Source: Holophagae bacterium (GTDB lineage Bacteria; Acidobacteriota; Holophagae; Acanthopleuribacterales; Acanthopleuribacteraceae). From it: 64,000 nucleotides of DNA. Location: the NCBI GenBank assembly GCA_030429565.1, contig JAUIFE010000001.1:1-64000 (forward strand), in the 5' to 3' direction. The position numbers were made by a program, and so were the translations under genes. Under the pieces are notes generated by a model. The model saw only the letters and a program-made list of their open reading frames with translations, was not told where the DNA came from and made no database searches. Positions 36,028 through 45,607 of this stretch are shown piece by piece. Every line of letters begins with the position of its first letter. The first letter of the stretch is position 1.

Positions 36028-36618
36028 TCAACCTGCTGCAAAACGACGGCGGAAGGCGGCGAGCATGGCACCGTGATCGCGAAAACAGCGCTCGGTAAGC
36101 CCGAGGCGAAACGCATCTATCCCGCTGATTCGATGCCCGGTTAACAACATCTGGCGCGCGCATCGCGGCGGCAATAATTTCGGCAAACGCACGGTCCCGC
36201 CGAAACCGGTCACAATCCCTAAAAAAGCGCCGGGATGACAAAAAACCGCATCGGTGGTCGACCAACGCCGCTGACAGGCCATGGCTAAATCGAAACCGCC
36301 CCCAAAACAAGGCCCGGCAACAAGTGCATAACTGGCGACGGGAAAGGCGGCGAGGTCATCCATGACAGATTGACCCAATGCAGCATAATCGACCGCAGTA
36401 TCTGGGTTTAATTCCAACAGCTCGCGCATATCGGCACCGGCGGCAAAGATATCGGGCGCAGCGCTGACAATCGCCAGCGCGCGCAACCCGCGCGTGATTC
36501 GCGCCGCTTTGAGGGCGTCGCGAAACTGCTCAAGCAGCGCGATGGAAAGTTTATTTTTTTGGAGCGGCGCGTCAAGCGTCACCCAAACGACGCCACCCCG
36601 ATTTTCGCACAACAGCAA
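36028..36618 (-). CDS. Short enoyl-CoA hydratase/isomerase (crotonase) family protein
   Basis: 196 residues against about 260 for the family. The first oxyanion segment IFAAGADMRELL (near 58) and the second GPCFGGGFDLAMACQRRW (near 103) are present, as is GIVTGFGGTVRLPKLLPP. The C-terminal helices that build the trimer are missing. The general-acid Glu of hydratases is not evident at the second site (GIVTGFGGT), so the reaction is uncertain. TTG 36618 is used as the start, 12 bp after the Crp-type gene. It ends a five-gene run. Confidence 0.75.
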   Translation of the reverse strand: MLLCENRGGVVWVTLDAPLQKNKLSIALLEQFRDALKAARITRGLRALAIVSAAPDIFAAGADMRELLELNPDTAVDYAALGQSVMDDLAAFPVASYALVAGPCFGGGFDLAMACQRRWSTTDAVFCHPGAFLGIVTGFGGTVRLPKLLPPRCARQMLLTGHRISGIDAFRLGLTERCFRDHGAMLAAFRRRFAAG

Positions 36619-36630
36619 GACCGCGCCCCG

Positions 36631-37305
36631 TTAAGCGGACGGAAATGCTTTATCCATGCCTTCCTTGATGATGATGTCTTTGCCGGAAATTTTGATGTAA
36701 TCGTCACGGCTCAGATCACCAATCATCCGCGAAACGGTTTCACGGGAAGTGCCCACCATGCTGGCAATCTCCTGGTGAGTCGGGCGACGGAACACAATGG
36801 AACCGTCCAACAACTTGCGACCTTCTTTTTTAGCGAGGTCCAAAAAGAGGCGCGCAATGCGTCCCAAGACGTCGAGGAGCGCGAGGCTTTTTATCTGGGC
36901 GTTGGCATGACGCAGTCGACCGCTCAAAGTTGCGAGGAAATTGGACAGAATCTCTTTGTTCTCCAGCAGTTGCAAAAAGTCTTTGCGCCGCAGAACCATC
37001 ATTTCCGTTTTGTTCAGGGTGATCACTGTCGCGGAACGTGGCTCGCTGTCCAACAGCGCCATCTCCCCAAAAAACTCACCCGGGCCCAACACGGAAAGAA
37101 TGACTTCCTTACCGTCCTGTGCAATGTTCGCTACTTTGACGCGCCCCGAAAGAATCATGTACATCGAGTCACCGATCTCGTTTTCCTCAACAAGCGTCGT
37201 GTCCTTAGGAAACGTTTTACGCGTTGTCAACTGAACGAGGTTTTCGAGATTCTCGTTACTCATGCCTTTAAAAAGAGGTACGCTCTCTAAAATCTTGATA
37301 TCCAC
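36631..37305 (-). CDS. Crp/Fnr family transcriptional regulator
   Basis: 224 residues from GTG 37305, with GAGGTGA upstream. The cyclic-nucleotide-binding barrel covers residues of about 10-120 (LSGRVKVANIAQDGKEVILSVLGPGEFFGEMALLDSEPRSATV). Its GEMALLD..PRSAT segment retains the Glu and Arg-Ser used for cAMP binding in CRP. The C-terminal HTH reads THQEIASMVGTSRETVSRMI. There are no cysteines at the N-terminus, so it is not an FNR-type oxygen sensor. It sits 28 bp after hfq. Confidence 0.92.
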   Translation of the reverse strand: MDIKILESVPLFKGMSNENLENLVQLTTRKTFPKDTTLVEENEIGDSMYMILSGRVKVANIAQDGKEVILSVLGPGEFFGEMALLDSEPRSATVITLNKTEMMVLRRKDFLQLLENKEILSNFLATLSGRLRHANAQIKSLALLDVLGRIARLFLDLAKKEGRKLLDGSIVFRRPTHQEIASMVGTSRETVSRMIGDLSRDDYIKISGKDIIIKEGMDKAFPSA

Positions 37306-37333
37306 AACTCACCTCACCGGAGAATTCCGACCA

Positions 37334-37579
37334 TTAATCCAAGGAAAAATGCTGCCGCTGCTTCATGTACTTGGCAGGCGTCATGGATGAGATCGCATGC
37401 TTGAAGACCAGTTGCTCCTGTTTATTGGCCAACTCCAACAGAATCGTGAAGCGGTCAAAGTTCTTGATTTTTCCAATGATTTTCTTTCCATTGGTGAAAA
37501 ACACCGCAAGAATGATTTTGTCTTTCCTCGCGTTGTTCAAGAAATCATCTTGAATATTCATTACAGGTTTATCAGACAT
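37334..37579 (-). CDS. hfq: RNA chaperone Hfq
   Basis: 81 residues. Sm1 contains IQDDFLNNARKDK (the Gln-Asp contact for A-rich and U-rich RNA) and VFFTNGKKIIGKIKNFDRFTILLE. Sm2 is FKHAISSMTP in place of the common YKHAIST. Hfq hexamers pair small RNAs with mRNAs. As in many bacteria it follows miaA directly, with a 43-bp gap. Confidence 0.96.
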   Translation of the reverse strand: MSDKPVMNIQDDFLNNARKDKIILAVFFTNGKKIIGKIKNFDRFTILLELANKQEQLVFKHAISSMTPAKYMKQRQHFSLD

Positions 37580-37622
37580 ACAAGACTCCTTGAAACCAAA
37601 TGCTCACCAAAATTGATGTGAT

Positions 37623-38570
37623 TTAATGCAATCTTTGATTAAGAAACGCAATGATCCTGGCGGTATTGTATCCCGAATGGGGATCAAAATGGAACCATTG
37701 GATATACGGAACTTTACGAAACCAAGTCATTTGCCTTTTGGCATATTGTCTCGTTTGGACGGCGATCTTGGTGATCACCTCGTCCAAGCCGACTTGGCCG
37801 CTTAAGTGAGCGATGATTTGGTCGTACCCGATAGGTGCGAGCTTGACCAAAGCCTCTTGCCGACCGGCCTGTAGGAGCATGCGGGTCTCTTCAATCCACC
37901 CGTTTTCCAACATTTTTCCGGCGCGATTTTGAATCTGTTCAATCAAAAATCCGCGCGCGACAGCACAACCTATCACTATCGGCTTTTCCTCGCATTGCGC
38001 TTTCTCACGTTGCGTCCATAAGTCCAGGATACTTCCACCCGACAGTAATCGTACCTCCAGCGCCCGCTGAATCCGCTGCCGATCGTTGGGATGCAAACGC
38101 GCCGCCGCCGGCCCGTCCAGGCGCTGCAACAAGCGGTAAAGCCGCGGCAACCCCTTGCGGGCCACACGCTGATTCAAGCGCTCACGCAATTCGGGCGGTG
38201 TTGCCGGCATGGGGTCCAACCCCTCCACCAAGGTCTTGAGATACAAACCGGTCCCGCCGACCAACATCGGCACCTTGCCGCGCTTTTGGATTTCGGCCAA
38301 AACCGGGCGCACGCGCGCGGCATATCCGGCACTGCTCCACGGCTGCGCCATATCGGCGACACCGAACAAGTGGTGCGGCACGCGCGCCAGTTCCTCGGCA
38401 CAGGGACCATTGGTGCCAATCGTGAGCCCACTGTAAATTTGCATCGAATCCATACAAACGATTTCGCCGTCGCAGGCCTCGGCCAACGCCAACGCAACTT
38501 GCGACTTACCCGCCCCGGTCGGGCCGACCACGGCCACAACACGCGCCATGTCCAGTTGTTCTTCAGCCAT
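37623..38570 (-). CDS. miaA: tRNA dimethylallyltransferase MiaA
   Basis: 315 residues from ATG 38570; GTG 38603 and ATG 38549 are in-frame alternatives and none has a strong ribosome-binding site. The P-loop VVGPTGAGKSQ is near residue 11, followed by DSMQIYSGLTIGTNGP, VGGTGLYLKTLVEG, HPNDRQRIQRALEV and the C-terminal AVQTRQYAKRQMTWFRK. MiaA adds an isopentenyl group to A37 of tRNAs reading UNN codons. The family length of about 310 agrees with this start. Confidence 0.93.
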   Translation of the reverse strand: MAEEQLDMARVVAVVGPTGAGKSQVALALAEACDGEIVCMDSMQIYSGLTIGTNGPCAEELARVPHHLFGVADMAQPWSSAGYAARVRPVLAEIQKRGKVPMLVGGTGLYLKTLVEGLDPMPATPPELRERLNQRVARKGLPRLYRLLQRLDGPAAARLHPNDRQRIQRALEVRLLSGGSILDLWTQREKAQCEEKPIVIGCAVARGFLIEQIQNRAGKMLENGWIEETRMLLQAGRQEALVKLAPIGYDQIIAHLSGQVGLDEVITKIAVQTRQYAKRQMTWFRKVPYIQWFHFDPHSGYNTARIIAFLNQRLH

Positions 38571-38660
38571 CGTTTGATTCGTCCCATCGGGTGTAACCGG
38601 CACCCCGGTGACCCCTGTTTCATTCCAGGTTTGGCCCGTATCTGAATACGGACAAGGTCT

Positions 38661-39821
38661 TTAGCGCGCTTGGCTCAGTTGATCTATTTGGCGCAACACG
38701 TCGCCTTCGTGTTCGGCACCCAACATTTTCTTCACCGCCAAGATGCCGGAAAACAAATATTCGTCCAATGCCTCTTCCAAGGCCGTCACACGCTGCATCT
38801 CGTCGCCTTCCATTTCACTGAGCCGCTCCTGCAAGGCAAAGGGCTGCGGCGCACCGTCCGAACTGAGGTGAATTCCTTCGAACACGGCGGGAAAATTACG
38901 CGCGGTTTCTTCAAAATACTTGCGCAGTAACTGAACCCCCATCGCGCCGACACGCTCCGATAGGTACTGTTGAATGAAGCGATAAATCTCGCAGTAACGC
39001 ACAATCACCGGATGAATATTGTGCGGCGACGGCGCGGCGGGCACCTCGTCTTCCACCTCATCCTCGGGTTCCAAGTCAAGCACCTCGAGGGGCGCAGGCA
39101 TGGCTTCTTCAACAACCAAGGCCTCAATCAGGCCGAGACAATGCAACAGGTATACAACCCGCAAGCTTTCCTCTTCACCGATGTCGCTGGAAGCACACAA
39201 TTGGTGCAGCGGTGTCTCACCGTCGAGAAAGTTCAGGATGTATTGTTCGTAAGGTTCCAATTCAATGGCAAGGTCTTCATCGGAGGCGACCGCTTGGAAC
39301 AGGCGATTGCGATCATTAAAATATTCGGCAAATACCGAGCGCTCGGGATAGCCGCGCACCAAGTCGATGACCATGTCGACAATCGACATTTGCAGGGTGA
39401 TCGATTCCTTGTGTTTGATTTGCTGGCGAATAAATTCGTAGCTGCCTTGCTCTTGGGGAATCAGCGAGCGCACAATCGTGCGTATTTGGTTTTGAATGGC
39501 TTCCCACAGCAATTTGGGGGAAATGGCGCCGATTTCAACCAGGGCGCGGCCATGGCGATAACCCTTCTCATATATAAGGTGGGTGGCTTCGTCGTATTGC
39601 TGCTGGTTAATCAGACCATCGGCCAGCAAAACATCGCCCAGGCGATCTTGTGTTTGGTTACTGCGCGCGAAGATAATGCAGCCGCGGTGGACAATCACGC
39701 TTTTTTTGATGTCGTCACAGGTCACATTGAGAATGCCTGTTTCTTCGTGGCGGCCGAGATATGCAAACACTTCAATCAGTGCCAGCGGTTCTATTTTGCC
39801 GCGCAGTACTTGAGTACTCAT
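38661..39821 (-). CDS. DUF4388 (PATAN-type) domain protein
   Basis: 386 residues. The N-terminal 110 residues match DUF4388: LRGKIEPLALIEVFAYLGRHEETGILNV, then VIVHRGCIIFARS and DRLGDVLLADGLI, followed by a GspE-N-like stretch (QYDEATHLIYEKGYRHG). Residues of about 185-250 look like a winged-helix (FLDGETPLHQLC). A Glu/Pro linker leads to a helical C-terminus. Such proteins are abundant in deltaproteobacteria and acidobacteria and are thought to act in signalling. It heads the run with miaA, hfq and crp. Confidence 0.85.
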   Translation of the reverse strand: MSTQVLRGKIEPLALIEVFAYLGRHEETGILNVTCDDIKKSVIVHRGCIIFARSNQTQDRLGDVLLADGLINQQQYDEATHLIYEKGYRHGRALVEIGAISPKLLWEAIQNQIRTIVRSLIPQEQGSYEFIRQQIKHKESITLQMSIVDMVIDLVRGYPERSVFAEYFNDRNRLFQAVASDEDLAIELEPYEQYILNFLDGETPLHQLCASSDIGEEESLRVVYLLHCLGLIEALVVEEAMPAPLEVLDLEPEDEVEDEVPAAPSPHNIHPVIVRYCEIYRFIQQYLSERVGAMGVQLLRKYFEETARNFPAVFEGIHLSSDGAPQPFALQERLSEMEGDEMQRVTALEEALDEYLFSGILAVKKMLGAEHEGDVLRQIDQLSQAR

Positions 39822-40652
39822 GCAACCGTCCTTGCGATCAGCAACCTATCGAGCGAGGCCATAGTCGAGAATGATCTGAGGATTTTTTCTCATTCTTTGC
39901 AAGTTCCTGCATCATAACCGATTTCCCCGATGAAGGAAAGCAACAGGCGGTCGCCGCAACCAAAGCCGCCGACACCCGCAAACACGCGATTTTGCCGTAT
40001 TATCATGAGCCCAACGGCCCCTGCCGATGAAGATTGTCACATTTGTCGGTGTCAGCCCCCACCTCGAGCCGAACGCGGGCTAGGGTGAACAGAGATCAGC
40101 GGACGCGTGTCGGGGAATTCGGGACCCGCACCGTATCGATGGTGTAAGTGCGTGAAATCCTGCAACCCTACGCGCCGTCGGCACACAGACACAATAGGTG
40201 GGTGTTGCGAACGACGCGGGTAGGTTAGAATCTGGTCTAGATCGTGCTTAACAGTCTCACCGACCGTGGCAATCCGCTTCAGGGTCTCGCCTGTCACCGA
40301 ACCGTTTCGGCGACAACCCCGCCTGTCGTGCCCGGTCGCTTATCCTTCCGCTTCGTGCCGCCCGTGTCGGTCCGCGCACGAAGCTCAAGCGGACCGTCGC
40401 TTGGGTTACCCACACCTTAGCGGCACTCATTCTGCAGCTCTATTTGGCCTAAAGGGTCTGATTCAGGTGGATACCATGGCGTCAATTGTTGATGACAAAT
40501 GCGTTGAAAAAGGCAGCGACGTGCAGAGAAGGCACGGCGAGCCTCTGGGCAACGCCTTGCAAACCAACAGCCCGTGTGAGCGCGCCGCCGTGAATCACCC
40601 AATTTAGGTACGGGTCCATACTCCATTAAATGCATACCCAGGAGGATTTTGC
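39822..40652. other. Long intergenic region upstream of the M36 protease
   Basis: 830 bp with no gene that I can support. Short frames such as 40052-40297 are Arg/Pro/His-rich and lack start signals. The ribosome-binding site AGGAGG of the protease is at about 40641-40646. No promoter was chosen. Confidence 0.5.
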
Positions 40653-43646
40653 ATGAAACGAATCATCGCAGCACTTTTTTTCAGTGCTGCTCTCGCAGTC
40701 GCGGGTCAGCCCGCGCAAACCGAATTGCCGCGTATGATCATGAAACCCGCCTCAAAAGTCGGCCTTAGCGGCGAGGCTCAGGCCTCAGCTTGGCTGGCCG
40801 AGCAGCGCGATGCGCTTGCCTTGAACCAGAGCGACCTCGTTTTGATCCGCACGCAAGAAAGTCTCCTGGCCCATCACTATACCTACGCCCAAGTGTTGGA
40901 CGGTCTGGTTGTCGAAGGCGGCGAAGTTGTCGTGTCAGTCGACAAAAAAACCGGCGCGATTGAACGCGTCGTCCAACAGATCGTCAAAGCGGAACGCCCA
41001 CTCGGCGTCGATAAAGTCCAACTCAGCAACGACGACGCCCAAGAAGTGGCCTGGCAGCATCTTGAGGTGCGCGGCGAACTGCACGCCCTGCCCAAAGCCG
41101 AGAAGTGTTACGTTGACGTCGACGGCGAATTGCGCGTCGCGCATCGCGTCGCCATTGTCGCCGACGAACCCTCCGGCGACTGGGTCATTACCGTCGACGC
41201 CGTTTCCGGTGAAGTGCTCGACACGCAAAACCTGGCCCGCAATCACTATCGCGGCGCCGCACCGGCACCGGCGACCGGCCCCATCACCGCGCGTACTGAA
41301 GCCATCGCCCGATTCCTCGAAAAACAGGATCGCCGCAATAAAACCGCCACCGCCGGCAAACGCGCCAGCGGCCGCGCCACCGTCTTCGATCCCGATCCGG
41401 TCACCACCCAGGGTCGCACCGGCCTCCAGGATTCTTCACCCGATGCCGATTTCGACGGCACCTACTTTGAGCGCACCCTGCAGGACATCACCGAAACCGG
41501 CGGTACCTACAGCTTGACCGGACCCTGGGTCACCATCGCCGATTTTGATGCACCCGCGGTCGCACCCACCACCACCACCGACGGCTTCTGGAACTTCACA
41601 CGCGGCAACCAGGGTTTCAACGATGCGATGACCTATTACCACATCGATGAAAACCAGCGCTACATCCAAAGCCTCGGCTTCCGCGACGGGACCGGCATTC
41701 AGTTCGGCAGCATCAACGCCGACGCCAACGCCCTCAACGGCAACGACAACTCGATTTTCTCGCCGTCCATCAACAGTGTGTTTTTCGGTCACGGTTGCGT
41801 GGACGACAACGAGGACGCCGATGTCATCATCCACGAATACGGCCATGCGATTCAGTTCAGCATTCTGCCCACGTTCAACAGCGGTGGCGACGAGTTCATG
41901 CTCGGCGAAGCCTTTGGCGATTATTGGGCCGGTAGCTGGAGCGCACGCACCATCGAAGGCTTGATGTTTAACCCGGCCTGGGTGTTCCACTGGGACGGCC
42001 ACAACTTCTGTTGGGACGGCCGCTTCATGAACGATTTCAACCAGCAGTACAATCCCAACGCCGTTTACGACCGCCACAGCCACGGCCAAATTTGGTCGAC
42101 CGGTGCCTTCCAAGGTTTGCTGGAACTGATGCGTCAGGGCATTCCGCGCGGCGAAGTCGACCAAATCATTTTGGAAAGCATGTTCGGTCTCGGCCGCGGC
42201 GTCAAAGCCAATGTGTGGTGTGACGCCATCGTTGCTACCGCCAAGCGCCTTTACCCCGACGGCCCCCACGCGCAAGTGTTGCAAAACTCGTTTGCGCGCC
42301 AGAACATCATTGGCAAAGTCACCGAGTACCGTTATGTCAGCGCCCACATTCCCCCTTCGGCCGCCTCATGGTCGAGCGAAGTGCAACTGGCCAATCCCAG
42401 CAGCGACAGTGCCAACGTCGTGCTGGAAACCTACGAAGCAGGCGGCGACGGCGGCTACACCTTGGTCGACACCCAGACACTGTTGCTGACCGCCAACGAA
42501 ACGCGCAGCATCACCGTCGGTGGTTCCGGCGGCCAGCGCTGGTTGGAAATCACCTCCTCACTCCCCCTTTCCGGCATTACCTACTTCACCCGCCAAGTCA
42601 ACGAAACGGTTGGTCGCGAAACCGCCGGCATACCTCTGATCGCTGAAACCGAAACCGGTAACAGCCTGGTCTTCCCGCACATTCCCGCCGACCGCAACCA
42701 GTTCTGGTCCGGTTTCGTGCTGGTCAACCCGGGCGCATCCGCCGCCAACTTGACCTTCGAGCTCATTGGCGAAAACGGGAATGATCTGAGCAACCTACTC
42801 GACGCCGGTGCCGCCTCCCAACTGAGCGCACGTCAAAAATGGGTGAACTTCCTTGCTGAAGGCCCTGCCGGCGAAGCCGGTTTGTTTGACGACAGCGCCT
42901 CGGCCGAGAAGGTGGCCTGGGTTCGCGTAAACGCCGATCAACCCGTCGCCGGTTTCCAACTCTACGGTTACCGCAGTGATCGCGGCGAAGCGGCCACCGC
43001 CGGCATTATCGCGACCCCCGACCAAGCACGTGAATTGCAACCGATTCGCGTCTCCTTGGAAGGCGTCGATTGGAACGGTTTCGCCATCGTCAACCCCACC
43101 GGCGCGGCAGCACCGATGTCGGTGACCGTCTATGGCGCCAACGGCAACATCGTCACCCAGCAAAACACCACCTTGGCCGCGCGTGCCAAAACCTTGGGTC
43201 TCAACCTCAAGGGCGGCAATTTCACCTATCCCACGGTGAACCCGGTCATCAACCTCGATGCGGCTTCGGCACATACCATCGTGATCCAAAGTGAAGCGCC
43301 GCTGCGCGTTTTCGGCCTGACCGGCGACAGCGGCAACACCACCATCGACGGTGCCGCCGCCCTCGGCTTGACCACCAACACTATGTACACCAACCCCAGC
43401 GGCACCTTGCAGATCTTTAAAGCCAAGGTTCCCGGTACCCTGACCATCACCCGCAAATTCACTTCCGGCGCGACGATTGAAGAAAACATCGATCTCGCGG
43501 CCGGCGGCTCACAAACCATCCAACTCGAGGACGGCTTGAGCGGTTTGCAGATTCGCGGTGATTACTTCACATCCGCACTGATTACCATCGATCCCGACCG
43601 TGCCTTGACGGTTGTCGAAGGAAAACAGATCGCCTTTAACCCCTAA
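40653..43646 (+). CDS. Secreted M36 (fungalysin) zinc metalloprotease with repeat tail
   Basis: 997 residues. A signal peptide (KRIIAALFFSAALAVAG) opens it. An FTP/PepSY-type propeptide runs to about residue 205. The catalytic domain has HEYGH at 394-398 and the third zinc ligand Glu in GEAFGDYWAG near 426. From about 560 there are three tandem blocks of about 110 residues, each with a VQLANPSS/VLVNPGAS/AIVNPTGA core and a closing PLSGITYF/PVAGFQLYG/PLRVFGLTG strand. A short beta tail ends the protein. The enzyme should digest extracellular protein. Confidence 0.92.
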   Translation: MKRIIAALFFSAALAVAGQPAQTELPRMIMKPASKVGLSGEAQASAWLAEQRDALALNQSDLVLIRTQESLLAHHYTYAQVLDGLVVEGGEVVVSVDKKTGAIERVVQQIVKAERPLGVDKVQLSNDDAQEVAWQHLEVRGELHALPKAEKCYVDVDGELRVAHRVAIVADEPSGDWVITVDAVSGEVLDTQNLARNHYRGAAPAPATGPITARTEAIARFLEKQDRRNKTATAGKRASGRATVFDPDPVTTQGRTGLQDSSPDADFDGTYFERTLQDITETGGTYSLTGPWVTIADFDAPAVAPTTTTDGFWNFTRGNQGFNDAMTYYHIDENQRYIQSLGFRDGTGIQFGSINADANALNGNDNSIFSPSINSVFFGHGCVDDNEDADVIIHEYGHAIQFSILPTFNSGGDEFMLGEAFGDYWAGSWSARTIEGLMFNPAWVFHWDGHNFCWDGRFMNDFNQQYNPNAVYDRHSHGQIWSTGAFQGLLELMRQGIPRGEVDQIILESMFGLGRGVKANVWCDAIVATAKRLYPDGPHAQVLQNSFARQNIIGKVTEYRYVSAHIPPSAASWSSEVQLANPSSDSANVVLETYEAGGDGGYTLVDTQTLLLTANETRSITVGGSGGQRWLEITSSLPLSGITYFTRQVNETVGRETAGIPLIAETETGNSLVFPHIPADRNQFWSGFVLVNPGASAANLTFELIGENGNDLSNLLDAGAASQLSARQKWVNFLAEGPAGEAGLFDDSASAEKVAWVRVNADQPVAGFQLYGYRSDRGEAATAGIIATPDQARELQPIRVSLEGVDWNGFAIVNPTGAAAPMSVTVYGANGNIVTQQNTTLAARAKTLGLNLKGGNFTYPTVNPVINLDAASAHTIVIQSEAPLRVFGLTGDSGNTTIDGAAALGLTTNTMYTNPSGTLQIFKAKVPGTLTITRKFTSGATIEENIDLAAGGSQTIQLEDGLSGLQIRGDYFTSALITIDPDRALTVVEGKQIAFNP

Positions 43647-43685
43647 TTTCCGCGCGGCGTTTGCCGCTTAGATAGAGAGCTGTAG

Positions 43686-43719
43686 AACGGTCGTGCCCCT
43701 CGGGCGCGGCCGTTTTTTT
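43686..43719 (+). terminator. Intrinsic terminator of the M36 protease gene
   Basis: AACGGTCGTGCCC (43686-43698) pairs with GGGCGCGGCCGTT (43702-43714), allowing two G-U pairs, with a CTC loop and a T-run to 43719. Confidence 0.9.
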
Positions 43720-43832
43720 ATGGCGACCCCGCCGGCGCGCTCGCCGCGTTTTAGGTTAGGATTAGGCGCCGTCATCGCGGCACCGGGTGCGCGGCGACGC
43801 GACCTGAATTGGGAACGTAGAAAGGAGCCGGT

Positions 43833-44666
43833 GTGGCAAAGAATTCGGTGTATCTCGTTGAAATTGGTCCTGGTGAGTTTAAAAAGTTCACAAACTGGCC
43901 CGCCTGCCAGGATTTCGTCAAAGGCAAGCCCTACCGTTACGCGGGTGGGCGTGATGAAGCGGAAGCACGCCAAAAGATCAGCGGTGCCGGTCGCGGCGGC
44001 GCCAAAAAAAGCGGCAAATCCTTTAGCGGCACCAAAGACCGAAAACCGGCGGACAAACCCAAAAACAACGTTTACTTAGTAGAACTGGCGCCGGGCAACT
44101 ACGAGAAATTCACGCGCTGGAGCGACTGCCAAGCCTTTCTGAAAAAGCAGAAACGCCCTTTCGCAGGCGGTGTTACCGAGGCCGAGGCTATTGAGAAAAT
44201 CGAACGCACGCGCGAGATGCAAATTAAGTATCGCGACAGCGACGGCAAAACGGGTAAAGGCACAAAAGCCGTCGGCGACCGCCCCACCACCGGTATTTGC
44301 AGCGACGCCGGTACCCATGGTAATCCGGGACCCTGCGAGTACCAAGTTTGCGACTTAAAAGGCAAACGCCTCGACTACCAACACCTCGGCAGGCACACCA
44401 ACAACTACGCCGAACTCGCCGGCATTGAAGCCATGATTAAAGTAGCCGTAAAGCTAGGGGAAACCGAACTTTGGACCGATTCAAAAATCGCCATGGGTTG
44501 GATTAAATCCGGCAAACTCGGCCCTACAGTCAAAGAACCCGAGTTAATTATGGTGTTCATTCGTTCGATTCAGGCGCTCTTGAAGCAACATCCCAACTTA
44601 GAACTCAAGAAATGGCACACCAAACAATGGGGCGAAATCCCCGCCGACTTTGGCCGCAAGGGTTAG
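43833..44666 (+). CDS. RNase H with two N-terminal hybrid-binding domains
   Basis: 277 residues from GTG 43833, with AAAGGAG upstream. Two related N-terminal domains are seen: residues 4-50 (VYLVEIGPGEFKKFTNWPAC..AGGRDEAEA) and about 78-125 (VYLVELAPGNYEKFTRWSDC..AGGVTEAEA). Both resemble the RNase H1 hybrid-binding (viroplasmin-like) domain. The catalytic domain follows with the Asp in CSDAGTHGNPG, Glu in NNYAELAGIEAM, Asp in LWTDSKIAMGWI and a closing Asp in ADFGRKG. It removes RNA from RNA-DNA hybrids. The CYTH gene begins 2 nt after the stop. Confidence 0.88.
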   Translation: MAKNSVYLVEIGPGEFKKFTNWPACQDFVKGKPYRYAGGRDEAEARQKISGAGRGGAKKSGKSFSGTKDRKPADKPKNNVYLVELAPGNYEKFTRWSDCQAFLKKQKRPFAGGVTEAEAIEKIERTREMQIKYRDSDGKTGKGTKAVGDRPTTGICSDAGTHGNPGPCEYQVCDLKGKRLDYQHLGRHTNNYAELAGIEAMIKVAVKLGETELWTDSKIAMGWIKSGKLGPTVKEPELIMVFIRSIQALLKQHPNLELKKWHTKQWGEIPADFGRKG

Positions 44667-44668
44667 AC

Positions 44669-45184
44669 ATGGCACAAAACGTTGAAATCAAAGCTGTTGC
44701 ACGCGACTGGACACACCTGTGCGACACGGCGGCTCGCTTGGCAACCAAAGGCCCGAGCGAACTTTACCAACGCGACCTTTTCTTCGATGTACCGAGCGGC
44801 CGCTTAAAATTACGCAGTTTCGGCGGCGCCGCCGGCGAGTTGATCGCCTACCACCGACCGGACCAGGCGGGCCCCAAGCTTTCCCGTTACCAAATCACGC
44901 CGGTTGCCGACGCCGCCGGCCTGGAACAAACGCTGGGCGAAGTGCTGCCGCTGCTGGGGATTGTCGCGAAGAAGCGCACGGTTTATTGGGTCGACCGCAC
45001 GCGGGTGCACTTGGACGAGGTCACCGATTTAGGTCGCTTCCTGGAGCTGGAAGTGGTGCTGGCCGAAGGTGAAAGTCCGGCCCAGGGACGGCAGGTTGCC
45101 GATCATTTGTTGCAACAATTGGGCGTCGCCGAGGCCGACCTGCTGACCCATGCCTACTTGGATCTGTTGCGCGCTCTCCCATGA
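44669..45184 (+). CDS. CYTH domain protein (class IV adenylate cyclase/triphosphatase-like)
   Basis: 171 residues from ATG 44669. The CYTH motif is NVEIKAVARDW (ExExK-like, here EIKA) at the start. Tunnel strands follow: YQRDLFFDVPSGRLKLRSF, LIAYHRPDQAGPKLSRYQI, KKRTVYWVDRTRVHLDEVTDLGRFLELEVVL and the closing THAYLDLL. Members cleave triphosphates or cyclise ATP with metal ions, and this short form could be either. It is translationally close to RNase H, suggesting one transcript. Confidence 0.85.
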   Translation: MAQNVEIKAVARDWTHLCDTAARLATKGPSELYQRDLFFDVPSGRLKLRSFGGAAGELIAYHRPDQAGPKLSRYQITPVADAAGLEQTLGEVLPLLGIVAKKRTVYWVDRTRVHLDEVTDLGRFLELEVVLAEGESPAQGRQVADHLLQQLGVAEADLLTHAYLDLLRALP

Positions 45185-45211
45185 CCGACGCGGCGCTTTG
45201 CCAAGAACTTT

Positions 45212-45240
45212 TTAACCTTGGCGCAAAGTTCAGTTACAAT
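45212..45240 (+). promoter_or_regulatory. Possible sigma-70-type promoter
   Basis: TTAACC (45212-45217), a 17-bp spacer and TACAAT (45235-45240). It would drive the TPR-like gene with a leader of about 360 nt. The -35 match is only 4 of 6. Confidence 0.4.
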
Positions 45241-45607
45241 ACGGGGTTTGTCCTGTCACGGCAGGACAGCGTCCCACCCGGAGGACAACGACCGGCCCCA
45301 AACATCGCGGCGCGATGTTGCCGGCGAGGGTAACGGGAACTCGCGGCGCTACCGAGCTACATGGGCCACCACCCGCAAGCGGATAGCGCGCCCCCGCAAT
45401 AAACCCTCGCGCGGTTCGTTCACGACGCAACTTAACAGGTAACTCTGGCAAAAGATCCGGCGCGACGCAGCCGTTCTGAGCTTTGGCCAAAATTGCCGGA
45501 AAAGTGCGTTGGGCCCAGAACCCGCGCCGACACCCGCCGTTCACACCTTGGCGCTTGGCGCAGCCGCCGTCGTCACCTCCCCGCCTTTTTACGGAGAATG
45601 CCCCCTC
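45241..45607. other. GC-rich non-coding leader region
   Basis: No gene is recognised between the CYTH gene and the TPR-like gene. The stretch contains small hairpins such as ACATCG/CGATGT near 45302-45318. It could be a long 5' leader or a structured RNA. It does not match RNase P, tmRNA or SRP RNA signatures by eye. Confidence 0.4.

Noticed and set aside
40052..40297. 81-codon minus-strand frame in the region before the M36 protease
   Set aside because: It is Arg/His/Pro-rich, with no ribosome-binding site and no recognisable domain.
41436..42347. Open frame of 303 codons antisense to the M36 protease
   Set aside because: It is a shadow over the catalytic domain, with no start signal or family features.
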